Positions 41,192 through 49,754 of a stretch of DNA of 64,000 nt are shown in pieces. The notes below the pieces were generated by a model. The model saw nothing but the letters and a program-made list of their open reading frames with translations. It was not told the DNA's origin and searched no databases. The stretch comes from Rhizobium sp. L1K21. GTDB taxonomy: Bacteria > Pseudomonadota > Alphaproteobacteria > Rhizobiales > Rhizobiaceae. Where the stretch lies: assembly GCF_024055895.1 (NCBI RefSeq), contig NZ_JAMXLE010000001.1:1116001-1180000 (forward strand). The letters run 5' to 3'. How positions within the stretch are numbered: the first letter of the stretch is position 1; each line of letters begins with the position of its first letter. Made by a program: the position numbers and the translations under genes.

Positions 41192-41563
41192 ATGAATGAA
41201 CTGGTTTCCAAGGTTGCTGATAATGTCGGCATTGCGCCCGATGTGGCCGAAAAGGCTGTGGGCATGATGCTTGCCTTTCTACAGAAGGAGGGGGATGACG
41301 AAGCGGTTTCAGCAATGATTTCGTCTATTCCCGGAGCAGAAGAGCTTGTCGCTCAGCATTCCGGCGGTGGCGGCGGGTTCCTCAGCGGCCTGATGGGCGG
41401 TGGCGTGATGGCTCTTGGCCAGCAGCTGATGAGCCTTGGCCTTGGCATGGGCGAGATTACCGGTCTTGCACGCGAGACGATTGCTGTTGCCAAGCAATAT
41501 GCCGGCGAAGACGTCGTCGACCAGGTGGTTGCATCCGTTCCCGGTCTCAGCCAGTTCGTTTAA
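41192..41563 (+). CDS. Small Gly-rich helical protein (DUF2267/DUF2780-like)
   Basis: 123 residues, no signal peptide. The N-terminal half is helical (VSKVADNVGIAPDVAEKAVGMMLAFLQKEG) with a DxxxxAVSAMISSIPGAEEL segment. A Gly-rich loop follows (GGGGGFLSGLMGGG), then a second helical part. The pattern resembles DUF2267/DUF2780 proteins; the function is unknown. The ATG at 41192 is chosen over upstream in-frame starts because GCGGGAGAGAAG precedes it. It has its own terminator, and an inverted repeat in front. Confidence 0.72.
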   Translation: MNELVSKVADNVGIAPDVAEKAVGMMLAFLQKEGDDEAVSAMISSIPGAEELVAQHSGGGGGFLSGLMGGGVMALGQQLMSLGLGMGEITGLARETIAVAKQYAGEDVVDQVVASVPGLSQFV

Positions 41564-41590
41564 GCGATCCGCATAAAATGCATTTATCCA

Positions 41591-41621
41591 AGGCCTGCCG
41601 GTTCCGGCGGGCCTATTTTTT
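41591..41621 (+). terminator. Terminator after the 41192 gene
   Basis: An 11-bp stem AGGCCTGCCGG / CCGGCGGGCCT (one T-G pair) with a TT loop, followed by ATTTTTT. The end of the hairpin overlaps the last codons of the convergent tam gene. Confidence 0.85.
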
Positions 41622-42383
41622 GACCCCAACGACAAAGAGGCGGGGGAACTTCAGAAGCACGGAGCCGTCTTTCAATGGTCGGTATGCGTCTGCCACCCGT
41701 GCCGTATAATCGGCGATATAGGCGGGTCGGTCGGCCTCGTCGAGACGGTTGAGCCAGGGGCGAAGTCCTGTTCCCTTGACCCACTCGACAATTGCCTCGG
41801 CATTGGCGAGACGGTGATAATAAATCGTATGCCAGATATTGATCTTGTCGCTCTGCGGTGACAATGCCTCCATATAGGCCTCTGGCGGCGGCAGTGTGGC
41901 GCGCTTCACATCACCCTTTGAGAACCTGTCCTTCCAGGGGCCGGCAAGCGCGGTTTCTTCCATCAGGCGATGGGTTGGCTCCGTCAGGTTATCGGGCATC
42001 TGGATGGCCAGAACGCCGCCTGATCTGAGTTTTGTCATCAGATTTGAAATGAGGCTCAAATGATCGGGGAGCCACTGGAAAACCGCGTTCGAAAACAGAA
42101 GGTCAACGGGCTCTTCTGGCACCCAGCTTGTGAGGTCGGCTTTGAAAAAGGGAATGTGGGGCAGGCGCTTGCGTGCCGCTGCCAGCATGTCCTCATCCAT
42201 ATCCATGCCGGAAATCTGGGCACCGGGAAATCTTGCGTCCAGCAATTCGGTGGAGTTGCCGGGGCCACAGCCGAGGTCATAGACCGTTTCGGCCTGCGAA
42301 AGCGGAATTTGCGCCAGGAGATCGCGCGCGGGCCTCGTGCGTTCGTCTTCAAAGCGGAGATATTGGCTTGCGGACCATTCCAT
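41613..42383 (-). CDS. tam: Trans-aconitate 2-methyltransferase
   Basis: SAM-dependent enzyme that methylates trans-aconitate, a by-product inhibitor of aconitase. The Tam N-terminus MEWSASQYLRFEDERTRPARDLL is clear, as is the SAM loop VYDLGCGPGNST (about 34-45) and FSNAVFQWLPDH. Length 256 residues. Two tandem ATGs (42386 and 42383) follow GAGGAG; the second has better spacing. The longer frame up to 42491 adds basic residues unlike the family. Confidence 0.92.
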   Translation of the reverse strand: MEWSASQYLRFEDERTRPARDLLAQIPLSQAETVYDLGCGPGNSTELLDARFPGAQISGMDMDEDMLAAARKRLPHIPFFKADLTSWVPEEPVDLLFSNAVFQWLPDHLSLISNLMTKLRSGGVLAIQMPDNLTEPTHRLMEETALAGPWKDRFSKGDVKRATLPPPEAYMEALSPQSDKINIWHTIYYHRLANAEAIVEWVKGTGLRPWLNRLDEADRPAYIADYTARVADAYRPLKDGSVLLKFPRLFVVGVKK

Positions 42384-42497
42384 CATTGTGCTCCTCGGGC
42401 GTCGATATTGGACCATTGAGCGCTGCTTTTGTCGAGTGACATTACGGCGAAGAATAAGCCTCCATGAAGGCTGTATCCGCCCAAAAGGCATTATTCT

Positions 42498-43412
42498 ATG
42501 GAAAAAGTCCTCGTTGAATTTGCGATTGCGCGCGCACGTGCTTTCGTGCAGTCAGTCTTTCGAGACCGAGCAAAAAAGGAGACGGCCATGTTGCCACGGG
42601 TTGACCTCATCAGAACGGGTGAGCTTGATTGGTTGCTGTTGAATTCACCGGACTTCATTTCGGCTTCGATCCGCAAGGACGGCTCATGGGGCGCTCTTGA
42701 AGGCCTGTTGGGAAAGGCATTCGTCAACGGTCGCAAAAACTGTGTGGTTATTGACGCAGGTGCCAATATCGGTGGTTTCACCCTGCCTGTTGCCAAGGCG
42801 CTGAGTGCTGCGGGGGGCAAGATATTTTCCTTCGAGCCGCAGCGGATTGCCTTTCAGCAGCTCTGTGCAAACGCGTTTTTGAACCGGCTGGACAATGTCT
42901 ATTCCTACAATTTCGCGCTCGGCAATGCGTGCAAGACCATATCCATTCCGGAGCTGGATTTCAGCAGAAGCCAGAACATTGGCGGCTTTTCCATTGACGA
43001 AACCATCCGCAAGAATATGCGCGAGGAAGCAGAGCGCGGCCGCAACTTTTTCAATTATGAAACCGAGGCGCAGGCGCTGATCGAGGTCGAACAGAGAACG
43101 CTGGACAGTTTCAAAATCGGTGAAAACATCGCCTTCATGAAAATTGATGTAGAGGGCAACGAATTGGAGGTGTTTCAAGGCGCGGTCGAAACCATCGCGC
43201 GAAACTACTTCCCGCCCATTCTCTTCGAGGTCTGGCACGGAATGGAGTGGTTTGGAGAAAAGGCGAAGAAGACGACCGACTTCATCGGCCAGCTTGGCTA
43301 CAAACTCGAGACATTTGGCGACGATATTCTGGCCCAGCACCCCAGACACCCGTTTCGCTGCGATATTCAGCGCGACGGCGACCGCATCGGCTTTGCGATC
43401 CGCTCAAACTGA
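42498..43412 (+). CDS. FkbM family methyltransferase
   Basis: 304 residues. The central domain has the SAM loop VIDAGANIGGFTLPVAK (about 88-104), the acidic ribose-binding segment SFEPQ, and the FkbM motif FMKIDVEGNELEVFQGA. FkbM enzymes O-methylate sugars or secondary metabolites, including polysaccharide and Nod-factor-like substrates. There is no polysaccharide cluster around it, so the substrate cannot be guessed. Divergent from tam, convergent with the dehalogenase gene. Confidence 0.88.
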   Translation: MEKVLVEFAIARARAFVQSVFRDRAKKETAMLPRVDLIRTGELDWLLLNSPDFISASIRKDGSWGALEGLLGKAFVNGRKNCVVIDAGANIGGFTLPVAKALSAAGGKIFSFEPQRIAFQQLCANAFLNRLDNVYSYNFALGNACKTISIPELDFSRSQNIGGFSIDETIRKNMREEAERGRNFFNYETEAQALIEVEQRTLDSFKIGENIAFMKIDVEGNELEVFQGAVETIARNYFPPILFEVWHGMEWFGEKAKKTTDFIGQLGYKLETFGDDILAQHPRHPFRCDIQRDGDRIGFAIRSN

Positions 43413-43431
43413 TGCGCAGAGGAAATCGCTT

Positions 43432-44085
43432 CTATTCAAGACCGTTCAATGTCGGAAGGATCATTGAGGGGCCGAGATCGGAATATTCGTCGGGCAGGCC
43501 GTTGCGGTTGATCCACACCGTGCGGAAGCCGAATTTTGTGGCGCCCGCCACATCCCAACGGTTTGACGACTGGAAAGAGACCGCGTCAGGATAGAGACGG
43601 TAGTTCGTGGTCACCAGGTCGTAGGTTTCCGGAGAGGTTTTGAACGTTTTCAACGCATCAACGGAGAATATGTCGTCCACAATCGTTTCGAGGGCAGAGT
43701 TCTTGACCGCCGATTGCAGCATCGCGGGCGAGCCGTTGGACAGGATGGCGATCTTTGCGCCGCCAGCCTTCAGGTTGCGAAGCACCATGGGAACTTCCGC
43801 ATAACAGTCCAGCTTCCAATAGCTTTCAAGCAGCCGCTCACGAAGGGCGGGGTTTACATCGGGAAAACGGCGAAACGCATAATCGAGAGCCTGTTCCGTG
43901 AGCTGCCAGAAATCCTGATACGCACCCATCAGGGAACGCGTCCAGGAATATTCAAGTTGTTTCGCACGCCAAAGGTCCGAGAAAAGCTGCCCCTGTGGTC
44001 CGACATCGCCCGCATGGCGCCGCACGGCCGCGTGGACATCGAACAGGGTGCCGTAAGCATCGAAAACATAAGCTGCGTAGGACAT
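43432..44085 (-). CDS. Haloacid dehalogenase, type II (HAD superfamily)
   Basis: 217 residues with all HAD motifs: nucleophile Asp9 in VFDAYGTLFD, LSNGSP (motif II), the Lys in FKTSPETY (motif III) and SSNRWDVAGATKFG (motif IV). FDAYGTLFDV and SSNRWDVAGA are typical of L-2-haloacid dehalogenases, though natural substrates in this clade are often unknown. Divergent from the aminotransferase gene; a 7-bp inverted repeat (44138-44158) lies between them. Confidence 0.9.
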   Translation of the reverse strand: MSYAAYVFDAYGTLFDVHAAVRRHAGDVGPQGQLFSDLWRAKQLEYSWTRSLMGAYQDFWQLTEQALDYAFRRFPDVNPALRERLLESYWKLDCYAEVPMVLRNLKAGGAKIAILSNGSPAMLQSAVKNSALETIVDDIFSVDALKTFKTSPETYDLVTTNYRLYPDAVSFQSSNRWDVAGATKFGFRTVWINRNGLPDEYSDLGPSMILPTLNGLE

Positions 44086-44137
44086 CTAAAAAGCTTCCCG
44101 TTTCAAGGCGTTCGTCTGCGCCTTCTTCTTGTTTTTT

Positions 44138-44158
44138 GTGCGGCGCACAATGCCGCAC
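44138..44158. promoter_or_regulatory. GTGCGGC/GCCGCAC inverted repeat between divergent genes
   Basis: Perfect 7-bp arms with a 7-base centre (GCACAAT), located midway between the divergent dehalogenase and aminotransferase starts. Preceded by a T-run on the plus strand, so not a terminator for either. Possibly an operator. Confidence 0.35.
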
Positions 44159-44264
44159 CGGTTTCCCAAGGTCAATATGACAGCGACGCGCTTTTTGCGC
44201 CGATATTGCCTTGACCTTCCTTGCCCCTGCGGATTGACTGCGCCGCGCAAGGGAGAAGCAAGAC

Positions 44265-45143
44265 ATGGCACATGACAAAAAGCAAACGGCGCAAACATGG
44301 AATTTCATAGATGGTGAATGGCTGACGGGAAATCCGCCGGTTGCCGGGCCTTCGACCCATGCCATGTGGCTCGGCTCTTCGGTATTCGACGGCGCACGCT
44401 GGTTTGACGGATTGACGCCGGATCTCAACCTGCATTGTCAACGCGTCAATCGCTCCGCCGAGGCGATGGGAATGAAGCCCACCAAAACGCCTGAAGAGAT
44501 CATGGAACTGGCGCTCGAGGGGATCGGCAAATTCAGCAATCCGGGTGCGCTCTATATCAAGCCGATGTATTGGGCAGAAGAGGGCGGTCTGGGTCTGGTA
44601 CCCGTCGATGCTGATTCGACGCGGTTTGCGCTCGTTCTTTTTGAGGCTGCCATGCCGGAAAAGGATGCACCGGGCGTGACGCTGACGGTGTCGCCGTACC
44701 GTCGTCCAACGATTGAATCCATGCCAACGAACGCGAAAGCGGGCTGCCTTTATCCCAACAACAGCCGGATCATGCTGGAGGCGCGCTCGCGCGGATTTGC
44801 GAATGCTCTGGTGCGCGATATGCTCGGCAACGTTGCCGAGACCGGCTCTACGAACATTTTCATGGTCAAGGATGGCGTCGCCTTTACGCCCGCACCAAAT
44901 CACACGTTTCTGGCTGGCATTACCCGCAACCGCGTCGCCGGATTGTTGCGCGCCGACGGTATTGAAGTGCGGGAGGAGACGCTGACCGTGGACGATTTCA
45001 TGGCCGCTGATGAGGTGTTCATGACGGGGAACTATTCCAAGGTTCAACCCGTTTCCAAGCTCGATGAGCGCGAGTTTGAAAAGGGTGCTGTCACAAAGAA
45101 GGCATATGAACTCTATATGGATTGGGCTCTGAGCAACCGTTGA
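44265..45143 (+). CDS. ilvE: Branched-chain amino acid aminotransferase (class IV PLP)
   Basis: PLP enzyme that transfers amino groups to and from Val, Leu and Ile keto acids. The 292-residue protein follows fold type IV: SVFDGARWF near residue 40, the PLP Lys in TNAKAGCLYPN, VRDMLGNVAETGSTNIF (Glu and phosphate-binding residues) and TGNYSKVQPVS at the C-terminal part. It belongs to the COG0115 group and could also act on other amino acids. AAGGGAG precedes the ATG. Confidence 0.88.
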   Translation: MAHDKKQTAQTWNFIDGEWLTGNPPVAGPSTHAMWLGSSVFDGARWFDGLTPDLNLHCQRVNRSAEAMGMKPTKTPEEIMELALEGIGKFSNPGALYIKPMYWAEEGGLGLVPVDADSTRFALVLFEAAMPEKDAPGVTLTVSPYRRPTIESMPTNAKAGCLYPNNSRIMLEARSRGFANALVRDMLGNVAETGSTNIFMVKDGVAFTPAPNHTFLAGITRNRVAGLLRADGIEVREETLTVDDFMAADEVFMTGNYSKVQPVSKLDEREFEKGAVTKKAYELYMDWALSNR

Positions 45144-45271
45144 TGGCGCAGGCCGCGCCATTGGTATAATTGGGAAAATTATGTCTGCGACCCGTTGCCA
45201 GCCCAGCAGGCGGCACCTATGTTCAGTTTGACGTACTATTCCCCACGAGGATACGAAAAGGAGAGAACACA

Positions 45272-45871
45272 ATGGCTTTTGAACTTCCTGCATTGCCCTA
45301 TGATTATGATGCGCTTGCGCCTTACATGTCGCGCGAGACGCTCGAATTTCACCATGACAAGCACCACAATGCCTATGTGACGACCGGCAACAAGCTGGCC
45401 GAAGAAGCGGGCATGAGTGACCTGTCTCTCGAGGAAATCGTCAAGAAGTCGCATGGCACGCATGCCGGTCTCTTCAACAATGCTGCCCAGCACTACAACC
45501 ACGTTCACTTCTGGAACTGGATGAAGAAGGGCGGCGGCGGAACCTCGCTTCCTTCCAAGCTGCAGGCCGCTTTCGATTCTGATCTCGGCGGTTACGACAA
45601 GTTCAAGGCTGATTTTGTCAATGCCGGCATGACGCAGTTCGGTTCTGGCTGGGCATGGGTTGCTGTCAAGAACGGCAAGCTCGAAATCATGAAGACACCG
45701 AATGGTGAAAACCCGCTCGTACACGGTGCGTCTCCAATCCTGGGCGTCGACGTATGGGAACATTCCTACTACATCGATTATCGCAACCTGCGCCCGAAAT
45801 ATCTGGAAGCATTTGTCGATAACCTCATCAACTGGGACTATGTTCTGGAAATGTATGAGGCTGCTGCCTGA
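45272..45871 (+). CDS. sodB: Superoxide dismutase, Fe/Mn type
   Basis: Converts superoxide to peroxide and oxygen in the cytoplasm. The metal ligands are His27 (FHHDKHH), His77 (YNHVHFW), Asp160 and His164 (DVWEHSYYIDYRN). QFGSGWAW is the family signature. The 199-residue length is typical. The GGGG segment at 87-90 and Gln73 in the second-sphere region leave Fe versus Mn preference open; the Fe form is common in this group. The ATG at 45272 has AAAAGGAGAG upstream; the upstream in-frame extension is not SOD-like. Confidence 0.96.
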   Translation: MAFELPALPYDYDALAPYMSRETLEFHHDKHHNAYVTTGNKLAEEAGMSDLSLEEIVKKSHGTHAGLFNNAAQHYNHVHFWNWMKKGGGGTSLPSKLQAAFDSDLGGYDKFKADFVNAGMTQFGSGWAWVAVKNGKLEIMKTPNGENPLVHGASPILGVDVWEHSYYIDYRNLRPKYLEAFVDNLINWDYVLEMYEAAA

Positions 45872-45900
45872 TCGGTTGCCGCAAAGGCTTTTGAAGAAAC

Positions 45901-45930
45901 AGGCGCTTCGTTTTTCGGAGCGCCTTTTTT
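45901..45930 (+). terminator. Terminator after sodB
   Basis: A stem of 7 perfect pairs (AGGCGCT / AGCGCCT) extended by three more including one wobble pair, with a TTTTT loop, followed by six T. Thirty bases after the sodB stop. Confidence 0.92.
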
Positions 45931-46078
45931 GTCGCGAATCTGCCTTGTTTTCTTTGAAGATTTGCCCGGTCGCCATCCGGTCTTCACGGGAATGTTATTT
46001 TGAAAATTCCGGGGACTGTTTACGCTCCTGTGTGGTGGTGAAAACTGTCGTCCAATCCAAGTTCAAAAGGAGGTATTC

Positions 46079-46516
46079 ATGAAATTGAGGCTCGCAGTGA
46101 CAGCGTTGGCGCTGACGGCTTTCGGCTTTTCGGCCTTTGCAAACGAAACGTCTGAAATGCGTGAAAAGCTGATGAAGCAGGCCGGCGGTGCAATGGGAAC
46201 GATCGGCGCGATGGCCAAGGGCGAAAAGCCGTTTGACCAGGACGCGGTCAAGACGGCGCTCGAAGCCATTGCTGAAACCGGACACAAATTCCCGGACTAT
46301 TTCGGCGAGGGCACAGAGAATCTCGGCGATGAAGCAAGCCCGGCCATCTGGGAAAACATGGATGACTTCAAGGCAAGATCGGCAAAGCTTGCAGCCGACG
46401 CTGAAGCCCAGCTCGCTCAGCTTCCCGCTGACGCAGCAGGTCTCGGCGCTGTGATGGGTGCGATTGGACCCAATTGCAGCGGCTGTCATGAGAAATACCG
46501 CCTGAAAAAGCAGTAA
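46079..46516 (+). CDS. Cytochrome c' (class II cytochrome c)
   Basis: Periplasmic four-helix haem protein. Signal peptide of 21 residues ending in SAFA. The haem site is at the far C-terminus, Cys133-x-x-Cys136-His137 in NCSGCHEKYRLKKQ, as in all class II cytochromes. Length 145 residues. Known roles include binding of nitric oxide and small-scale electron transfer. AAAGGAGG precedes the ATG. The dihaem cytochrome follows 145 bases later on the same strand, so they may work together. Confidence 0.92.
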   Translation: MKLRLAVTALALTAFGFSAFANETSEMREKLMKQAGGAMGTIGAMAKGEKPFDQDAVKTALEAIAETGHKFPDYFGEGTENLGDEASPAIWENMDDFKARSAKLAADAEAQLAQLPADAAGLGAVMGAIGPNCSGCHEKYRLKKQ

Positions 46517-46557
46517 ATGCTGCGGTTGCGCTTTCCGCTCTAGCGCTTAACCTTGAT

Positions 46558-46588
46558 AGGCCGCGCCATATGTCGTGGCGGGGCCTTT
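46558..46588 (+). terminator. Hairpin between the two cytochrome genes
   Basis: Two stem blocks AGGCC / GGCCT and CGCCA / TGGCG separated by a single G-G mismatch, with a 7-base loop, followed by only three T. It may be a weak terminator or an mRNA-stabilising hairpin. Confidence 0.5.
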
Positions 46589-46660
46589 CATGCGAAGGGA
46601 CAGGATAGACGCAGGTCAATAAAGACCGCATTCCCAAATCATATCGCGAGGAGTATTCCC

Positions 46661-47572
46661 ATGGGCCGCTTTGGACGCGCATTGACAACGCTGGTAGTGA
46701 TCGGAGCTGTTGGTGCTGGCGCATATTTGTATCTGACGCGGCCACAACCGTACACGGAGAGCGATTTCGCAGAGGCAGGCGAGCCGGATATCAAGAATGG
46801 CGAGATGATGTTCTGGGCCGGTGGGTGCGTGAGCTGTCATGCGTCTCCCGATGCGGAAGGGGATGCGCAACTGGTATTGTCCGGCGGGCTGGCGCTGAAG
46901 AGTCCCTTTGGAACCTTTTATCCGCCCAATATTTCGCCTGATCCCGATGCGGGGATCGGCAACTGGACATTGGCCGAATTCGCCTCAGCGATGAAGCGCG
47001 GCGTCGGACGCAATGGAGAGCACCTTTATCCCTCCTTGCCCTATACGTCCTATGTTCATATGTCTGACGCCGACATTCGCGATCTCTTTGCCTATATGAA
47101 GACCTTGCCGAAAAGCAGCAATGTCACCGCAGAACACGATCTGCCGTTTCCTTTCAACATCCGCCTTGCGTTGGGCGGCTGGAAATTCCTGTATTTCAAC
47201 GACAATCCGCGTGTTGTGCTTTCGGATGCCAGCGAAGCGGTCAAACGCGGACAATATCTGGTCGAGGGGCCGGGACATTGCGGCGAATGTCATACGCCGC
47301 GCGATTTCCTGGGCGGCTGGAAGACTTCCGAGTGGCTGGCCGGCGCGCCCAATCCTGAAGGCGAGGGCGTGGTGCCGAACATCACGCCTGGAGGCGCAGA
47401 GGTCGGTGACTGGAGCGCCAAGGACATCGCCTACTATCTGGAAAGCGGCTTCACGCCCGATTTCGATTCCGTCGGTGGTTCGATGGTGGAGGTGCAGCGC
47501 AACATGGCGCACCTCACCGCAGAGGACCGTGAAGCGATCGCAGCCTATCTCAAAGCCATTCCGGCGCATTAG
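46661..47572 (+). CDS. Membrane-anchored dihaem cytochrome c
   Basis: 303 residues. An uncleaved N-terminal membrane segment (about 8-25) anchors two class I cytochrome c domains with haem motifs Cys56-x-x-Cys59-His60 (CVSCH) and Cys207-x-x-Cys210-His211 (CGECH). The spacing and the segments FGTFYPPNISPDP, NGEHLYPSLPYTSY and VPNITP resemble the cytochrome subunit of alcohol/aldehyde or gluconate dehydrogenases, but no dehydrogenase gene is adjacent. ATG at 46661 with CGAGGAG upstream; the upstream extension is not used. Confidence 0.9.
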   Translation: MGRFGRALTTLVVIGAVGAGAYLYLTRPQPYTESDFAEAGEPDIKNGEMMFWAGGCVSCHASPDAEGDAQLVLSGGLALKSPFGTFYPPNISPDPDAGIGNWTLAEFASAMKRGVGRNGEHLYPSLPYTSYVHMSDADIRDLFAYMKTLPKSSNVTAEHDLPFPFNIRLALGGWKFLYFNDNPRVVLSDASEAVKRGQYLVEGPGHCGECHTPRDFLGGWKTSEWLAGAPNPEGEGVVPNITPGGAEVGDWSAKDIAYYLESGFTPDFDSVGGSMVEVQRNMAHLTAEDREAIAAYLKAIPAH

Positions 47573-47713
47573 AGTGCCATTCGGCCTGATTGAATCAGGT
47601 CGGCACTCTAACCGTTTATTTGTAAAGCATAATCTTATCGATCCTCGTTTCACTCCGGTCGGATTATACTCGGAGTGGATTTGCCCGAAGCTTGGAGTCG
47701 ATCTTCGGGCAAT
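47571..47713. repeat. Cluster of three strong hairpins between convergent genes
   Basis: Starts inside the stop codon of the cytochrome gene. Hairpin 1 (47571-47609): AGAGTGCC / GGCACTCT outside and CCTGATT / AATCAGG inside. Hairpin 2 (47651-47677): CACTCCG / CGGAGTG. Hairpin 3 (47681-47712): TTGCCCGAAG / CTTCGGGCAA. No long T-run follows. It may serve as a bidirectional terminator, but three stems in 143 bases look more like a dispersed palindromic element or a structured RNA. Confidence 0.5.
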
Positions 47714-47728
47714 ACGTGCTTTCGGCGA

Positions 47729-48229
47729 TCACAGTGCTGCGTTGAATCGCATACCGGTGACAGGGCGGGCCTTGAAGCCGTGGCCCTCATAGAACTTGTA
47801 GGCCGCGAAGTTGCCTGTTGCCGCGCTGACGGACACATGAGCGCAGCCGGAGGCTGAGGCGAAGGCTTTCACTTTTGCCAGCAGATGGCGGCCGACGCCC
47901 GCCCCGCGATGTTGGGGCATCACATAGAGCTGGTGCAGGTCTATGCCGCGTTCGCCCTCTGTTGCGCGATAAACGGGATAGATGAGCGCATAACCGACGA
48001 TTTCACCGGCCGTTTCGGCGACAAATGCCGTTGCCCACGGCATTTCGCCGAAAAGGTCGTTTTCGAGGCGTGCAGGATTGTTTGTGGCAGTATCGCCGTG
48101 ATGCGCTGCGAGCGCGTTGATCAGTGCGTTGAGGGATTCGATGTCATGCCTGCGCGCCTTGCGCACAACCAGACGCACCGGCGCGGAAACGGGCACTGCG
48201 ATGGTGAGTGCATTGTCGGGGTTCAACAT
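47729..48229 (-). CDS. GNAT family N-acetyltransferase
   Basis: 166 residues with the acetyl-CoA binding motif A QLYVMPQHRGAGVGRHLL and motif B ending NFAAYKFYEGHGF. VGYALIYPVYRATEGERGIDL is the usual central strand. Substrate unknown; it could act on proteins, amino acids or amines. It converges on the cytochrome gene. Confidence 0.88.
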   Translation of the reverse strand: MLNPDNALTIAVPVSAPVRLVVRKARRHDIESLNALINALAAHHGDTATNNPARLENDLFGEMPWATAFVAETAGEIVGYALIYPVYRATEGERGIDLHQLYVMPQHRGAGVGRHLLAKVKAFASASGCAHVSVSAATGNFAAYKFYEGHGFKARPVTGMRFNAAL

Positions 48230-48275
48230 TGGCTTCTTCCTTCTCCTTTGGAGCCTTCGGGAAGAGCCTGAAACA

Positions 48276-48298
48276 ACAAAGCCGCCCCGAAGGCGGCT
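48276..48298 (-). terminator. Terminator upstream of the GNAT gene
   Basis: Perfect 9-bp stem AAAGCCGCC / GGCGGCTTT with loop CCGAA and a T-rich flank on both strands. It most likely ends the minus-strand merR-DUF3445 transcript before the GNAT gene. Confidence 0.7.
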
Positions 48299-48412
48299 TT
48301 TGTCGATATGATCTATCGAAGGCCGCCCGTTACCGGTAGGCCCAAAAATAAACAGCAGTCATGTGCGTGTCCTTGATCATGAAAATCGCATTACGCCCAA
48401 CCATAAAACCTG

Positions 48413-49321
48413 TCAAGCGGCTTTCTGCGCCTGTTGAAGCAGAAACAGGCGCAAGGGTTCGCGCACCGTGGTCAGCAGCCCCTTATAGGCCAGCTGCTCT
48501 GTCGTCATGTCGGCGAGCAAATCGGCCATGCTTTGAAACAGCTTTGCAGCATCGGGTTGCTGAGCAATCGCGGTTATCGGGTCTGCATAAACGCGGATGG
48601 TGAAGAGGATGTCGCCGGATCGGGGGAGGCGGCGCAATGTCTGGCGCTCCACGCGGACGAAGTTCTTCATGGCCTCGGCAGAGGCTGTCGCCGGGTCATC
48701 GTCGATATGTTTCGAGATCGGCTGGGGCAGGTTGCCATTGCCCTTGATCGACCAGTTGAGCCGGGTCACCATGCGGTCGGCGGCCAGCTTGTCGAACATG
48801 CGGTTGATCAGTTCGGCATTGCGGGTGCCGCCCTCAAAGCCAGGAACCTGCGCGTGAATGCCTTCCATCGCCTGACCAAACTTTTCCTGCACAGACCAGG
48901 ACGAGGGAAAGGCAACGAAACCGGCGCTGAAATGCCATCCATCCGGCTTGCGCCGCATGATGACAAGATCGTCCTGGATCAGTAGACCGGCGCGGATAAG
49001 CGCGGGCATTGCGCCATCTTTGAGATCGACTGTTCGCCCGGCCATGTGCATCGCATCGCCACTGCGCTGATACTGACCGCCATGAAATCTCGGCAGATAT
49101 TCCGACAGCAGGGAGAGAACCTCCTGTTGTGCATCCTCAGTGCCGGCTTCAGCCTGAAATGCGCCGTCGTGGTCGGCTTCCAAAATCTGTCGTTTCAGGT
49201 CGAGATAAAGACCGAGCTGGTCATCGGGTTCGATCCATTTTTCAAAATCGAGCTGGCTCAATCCGATGGTGAACGGCTTGGCTGATCCGTCATAGGGCGT
49301 ATAGGCGATTTTTGTCGGCAC
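48413..49321 (-). CDS. DUF3445 protein (haem-dependent oxidative N-demethylase alpha-like)
   Basis: 302 residues of the DUF3445 family, related to the haem-binding alpha subunit of the dimethylamine oxidative demethylase. Family features: IGLSQLDFEKWIEPDDQLGLYLDLKRQIL near the N-terminus, LLIQDDLVIMRR, AGFVAFPSSWSVQEKFGQAM, IHAQVPG and RLNWSIKG. The other demethylase subunits are not nearby, so it may have a different role. It starts with GTG only three bases after the merR stop, so its translation is probably coupled to that regulator, an unexpected pairing. Confidence 0.85.
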   Translation of the reverse strand: MPTKIAYTPYDGSAKPFTIGLSQLDFEKWIEPDDQLGLYLDLKRQILEADHDGAFQAEAGTEDAQQEVLSLLSEYLPRFHGGQYQRSGDAMHMAGRTVDLKDGAMPALIRAGLLIQDDLVIMRRKPDGWHFSAGFVAFPSSWSVQEKFGQAMEGIHAQVPGFEGGTRNAELINRMFDKLAADRMVTRLNWSIKGNGNLPQPISKHIDDDPATASAEAMKNFVRVERQTLRRLPRSGDILFTIRVYADPITAIAQQPDAAKLFQSMADLLADMTTEQLAYKGLLTTVREPLRLFLLQQAQKAA

Positions 49322-49324
49322 GTC

Positions 49325-49738
49325 TTAATGCTCGCTTTCGCAAAGGGCATGATCGCTCAGCGCATGAAGCACGTTGCAATCGCGTACAGTCTCCGAGTCG
49401 TGAGGCTGTGTAATCCGCAGAAGTTCCTGTTCGAGTCGTTTCAGCTTTTCAATGCGAAACCGGATGTCGTCAAGCCGGCGCTCGGCGATCTCGTCGGCGG
49501 CGGCGCATGGCGCATCCGGGTCGGCTTGAAGGGAGAGCAGTTCGTGGACGGCGTCGACTGAAAATCCAAGCTCGCGCGCATGACGAATGAAGGTCAGCCG
49601 GTCGAGGTGAGCCTGCACGTAGCGACGCTGGTTTCCTTCGGTGCGCTCCGGCTCCGGCATAAGCCCGGTTTCTTCGTAGTAACGGATCGTCGGCACCTTG
49701 ACGCCGGATTGCTCCGAAAGTCTCCCAATCGTCATCAT
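49325..49738 (-). CDS. MerR family metal-responsive regulator
   Basis: 137-residue MerR protein. The DNA-binding part MTIGRLSEQSGVKVPTIRYYEETGLMPEPERTEGNQRRY is typical, followed by the long dimer helix. Metal-site residues Cys78, Cys121, Cys133 and His137 match the pattern of ZntR/CadR-type sensors of Zn, Cd, Pb or Co. It is divergent from a cation exporter gene, with a 19-base-spacer promoter carrying a perfect dyad between them. It therefore most likely switches that exporter on in response to metal. Confidence 0.92.
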   Translation of the reverse strand: MMTIGRLSEQSGVKVPTIRYYEETGLMPEPERTEGNQRRYVQAHLDRLTFIRHARELGFSVDAVHELLSLQADPDAPCAAADEIAERRLDDIRFRIEKLKRLEQELLRITQPHDSETVRDCNVLHALSDHALCESEH

Positions 49739-49754
49739 TTTTGAAAGTAACCTC

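Noticed and set aside
44105-44136. AAGGCG/CGCCTT hairpin followed by T-rich sequence as a plus-strand terminator
   Set aside because: No plus-strand gene lies upstream; it sits in the leader of the minus-strand dehalogenase gene, so it would have nothing to end.
45144-45160. TGGCGC/GCGCCA hairpin after ilvE as a terminator
   Set aside because: The stem is short and no T-run follows; a terminator cannot be supported.
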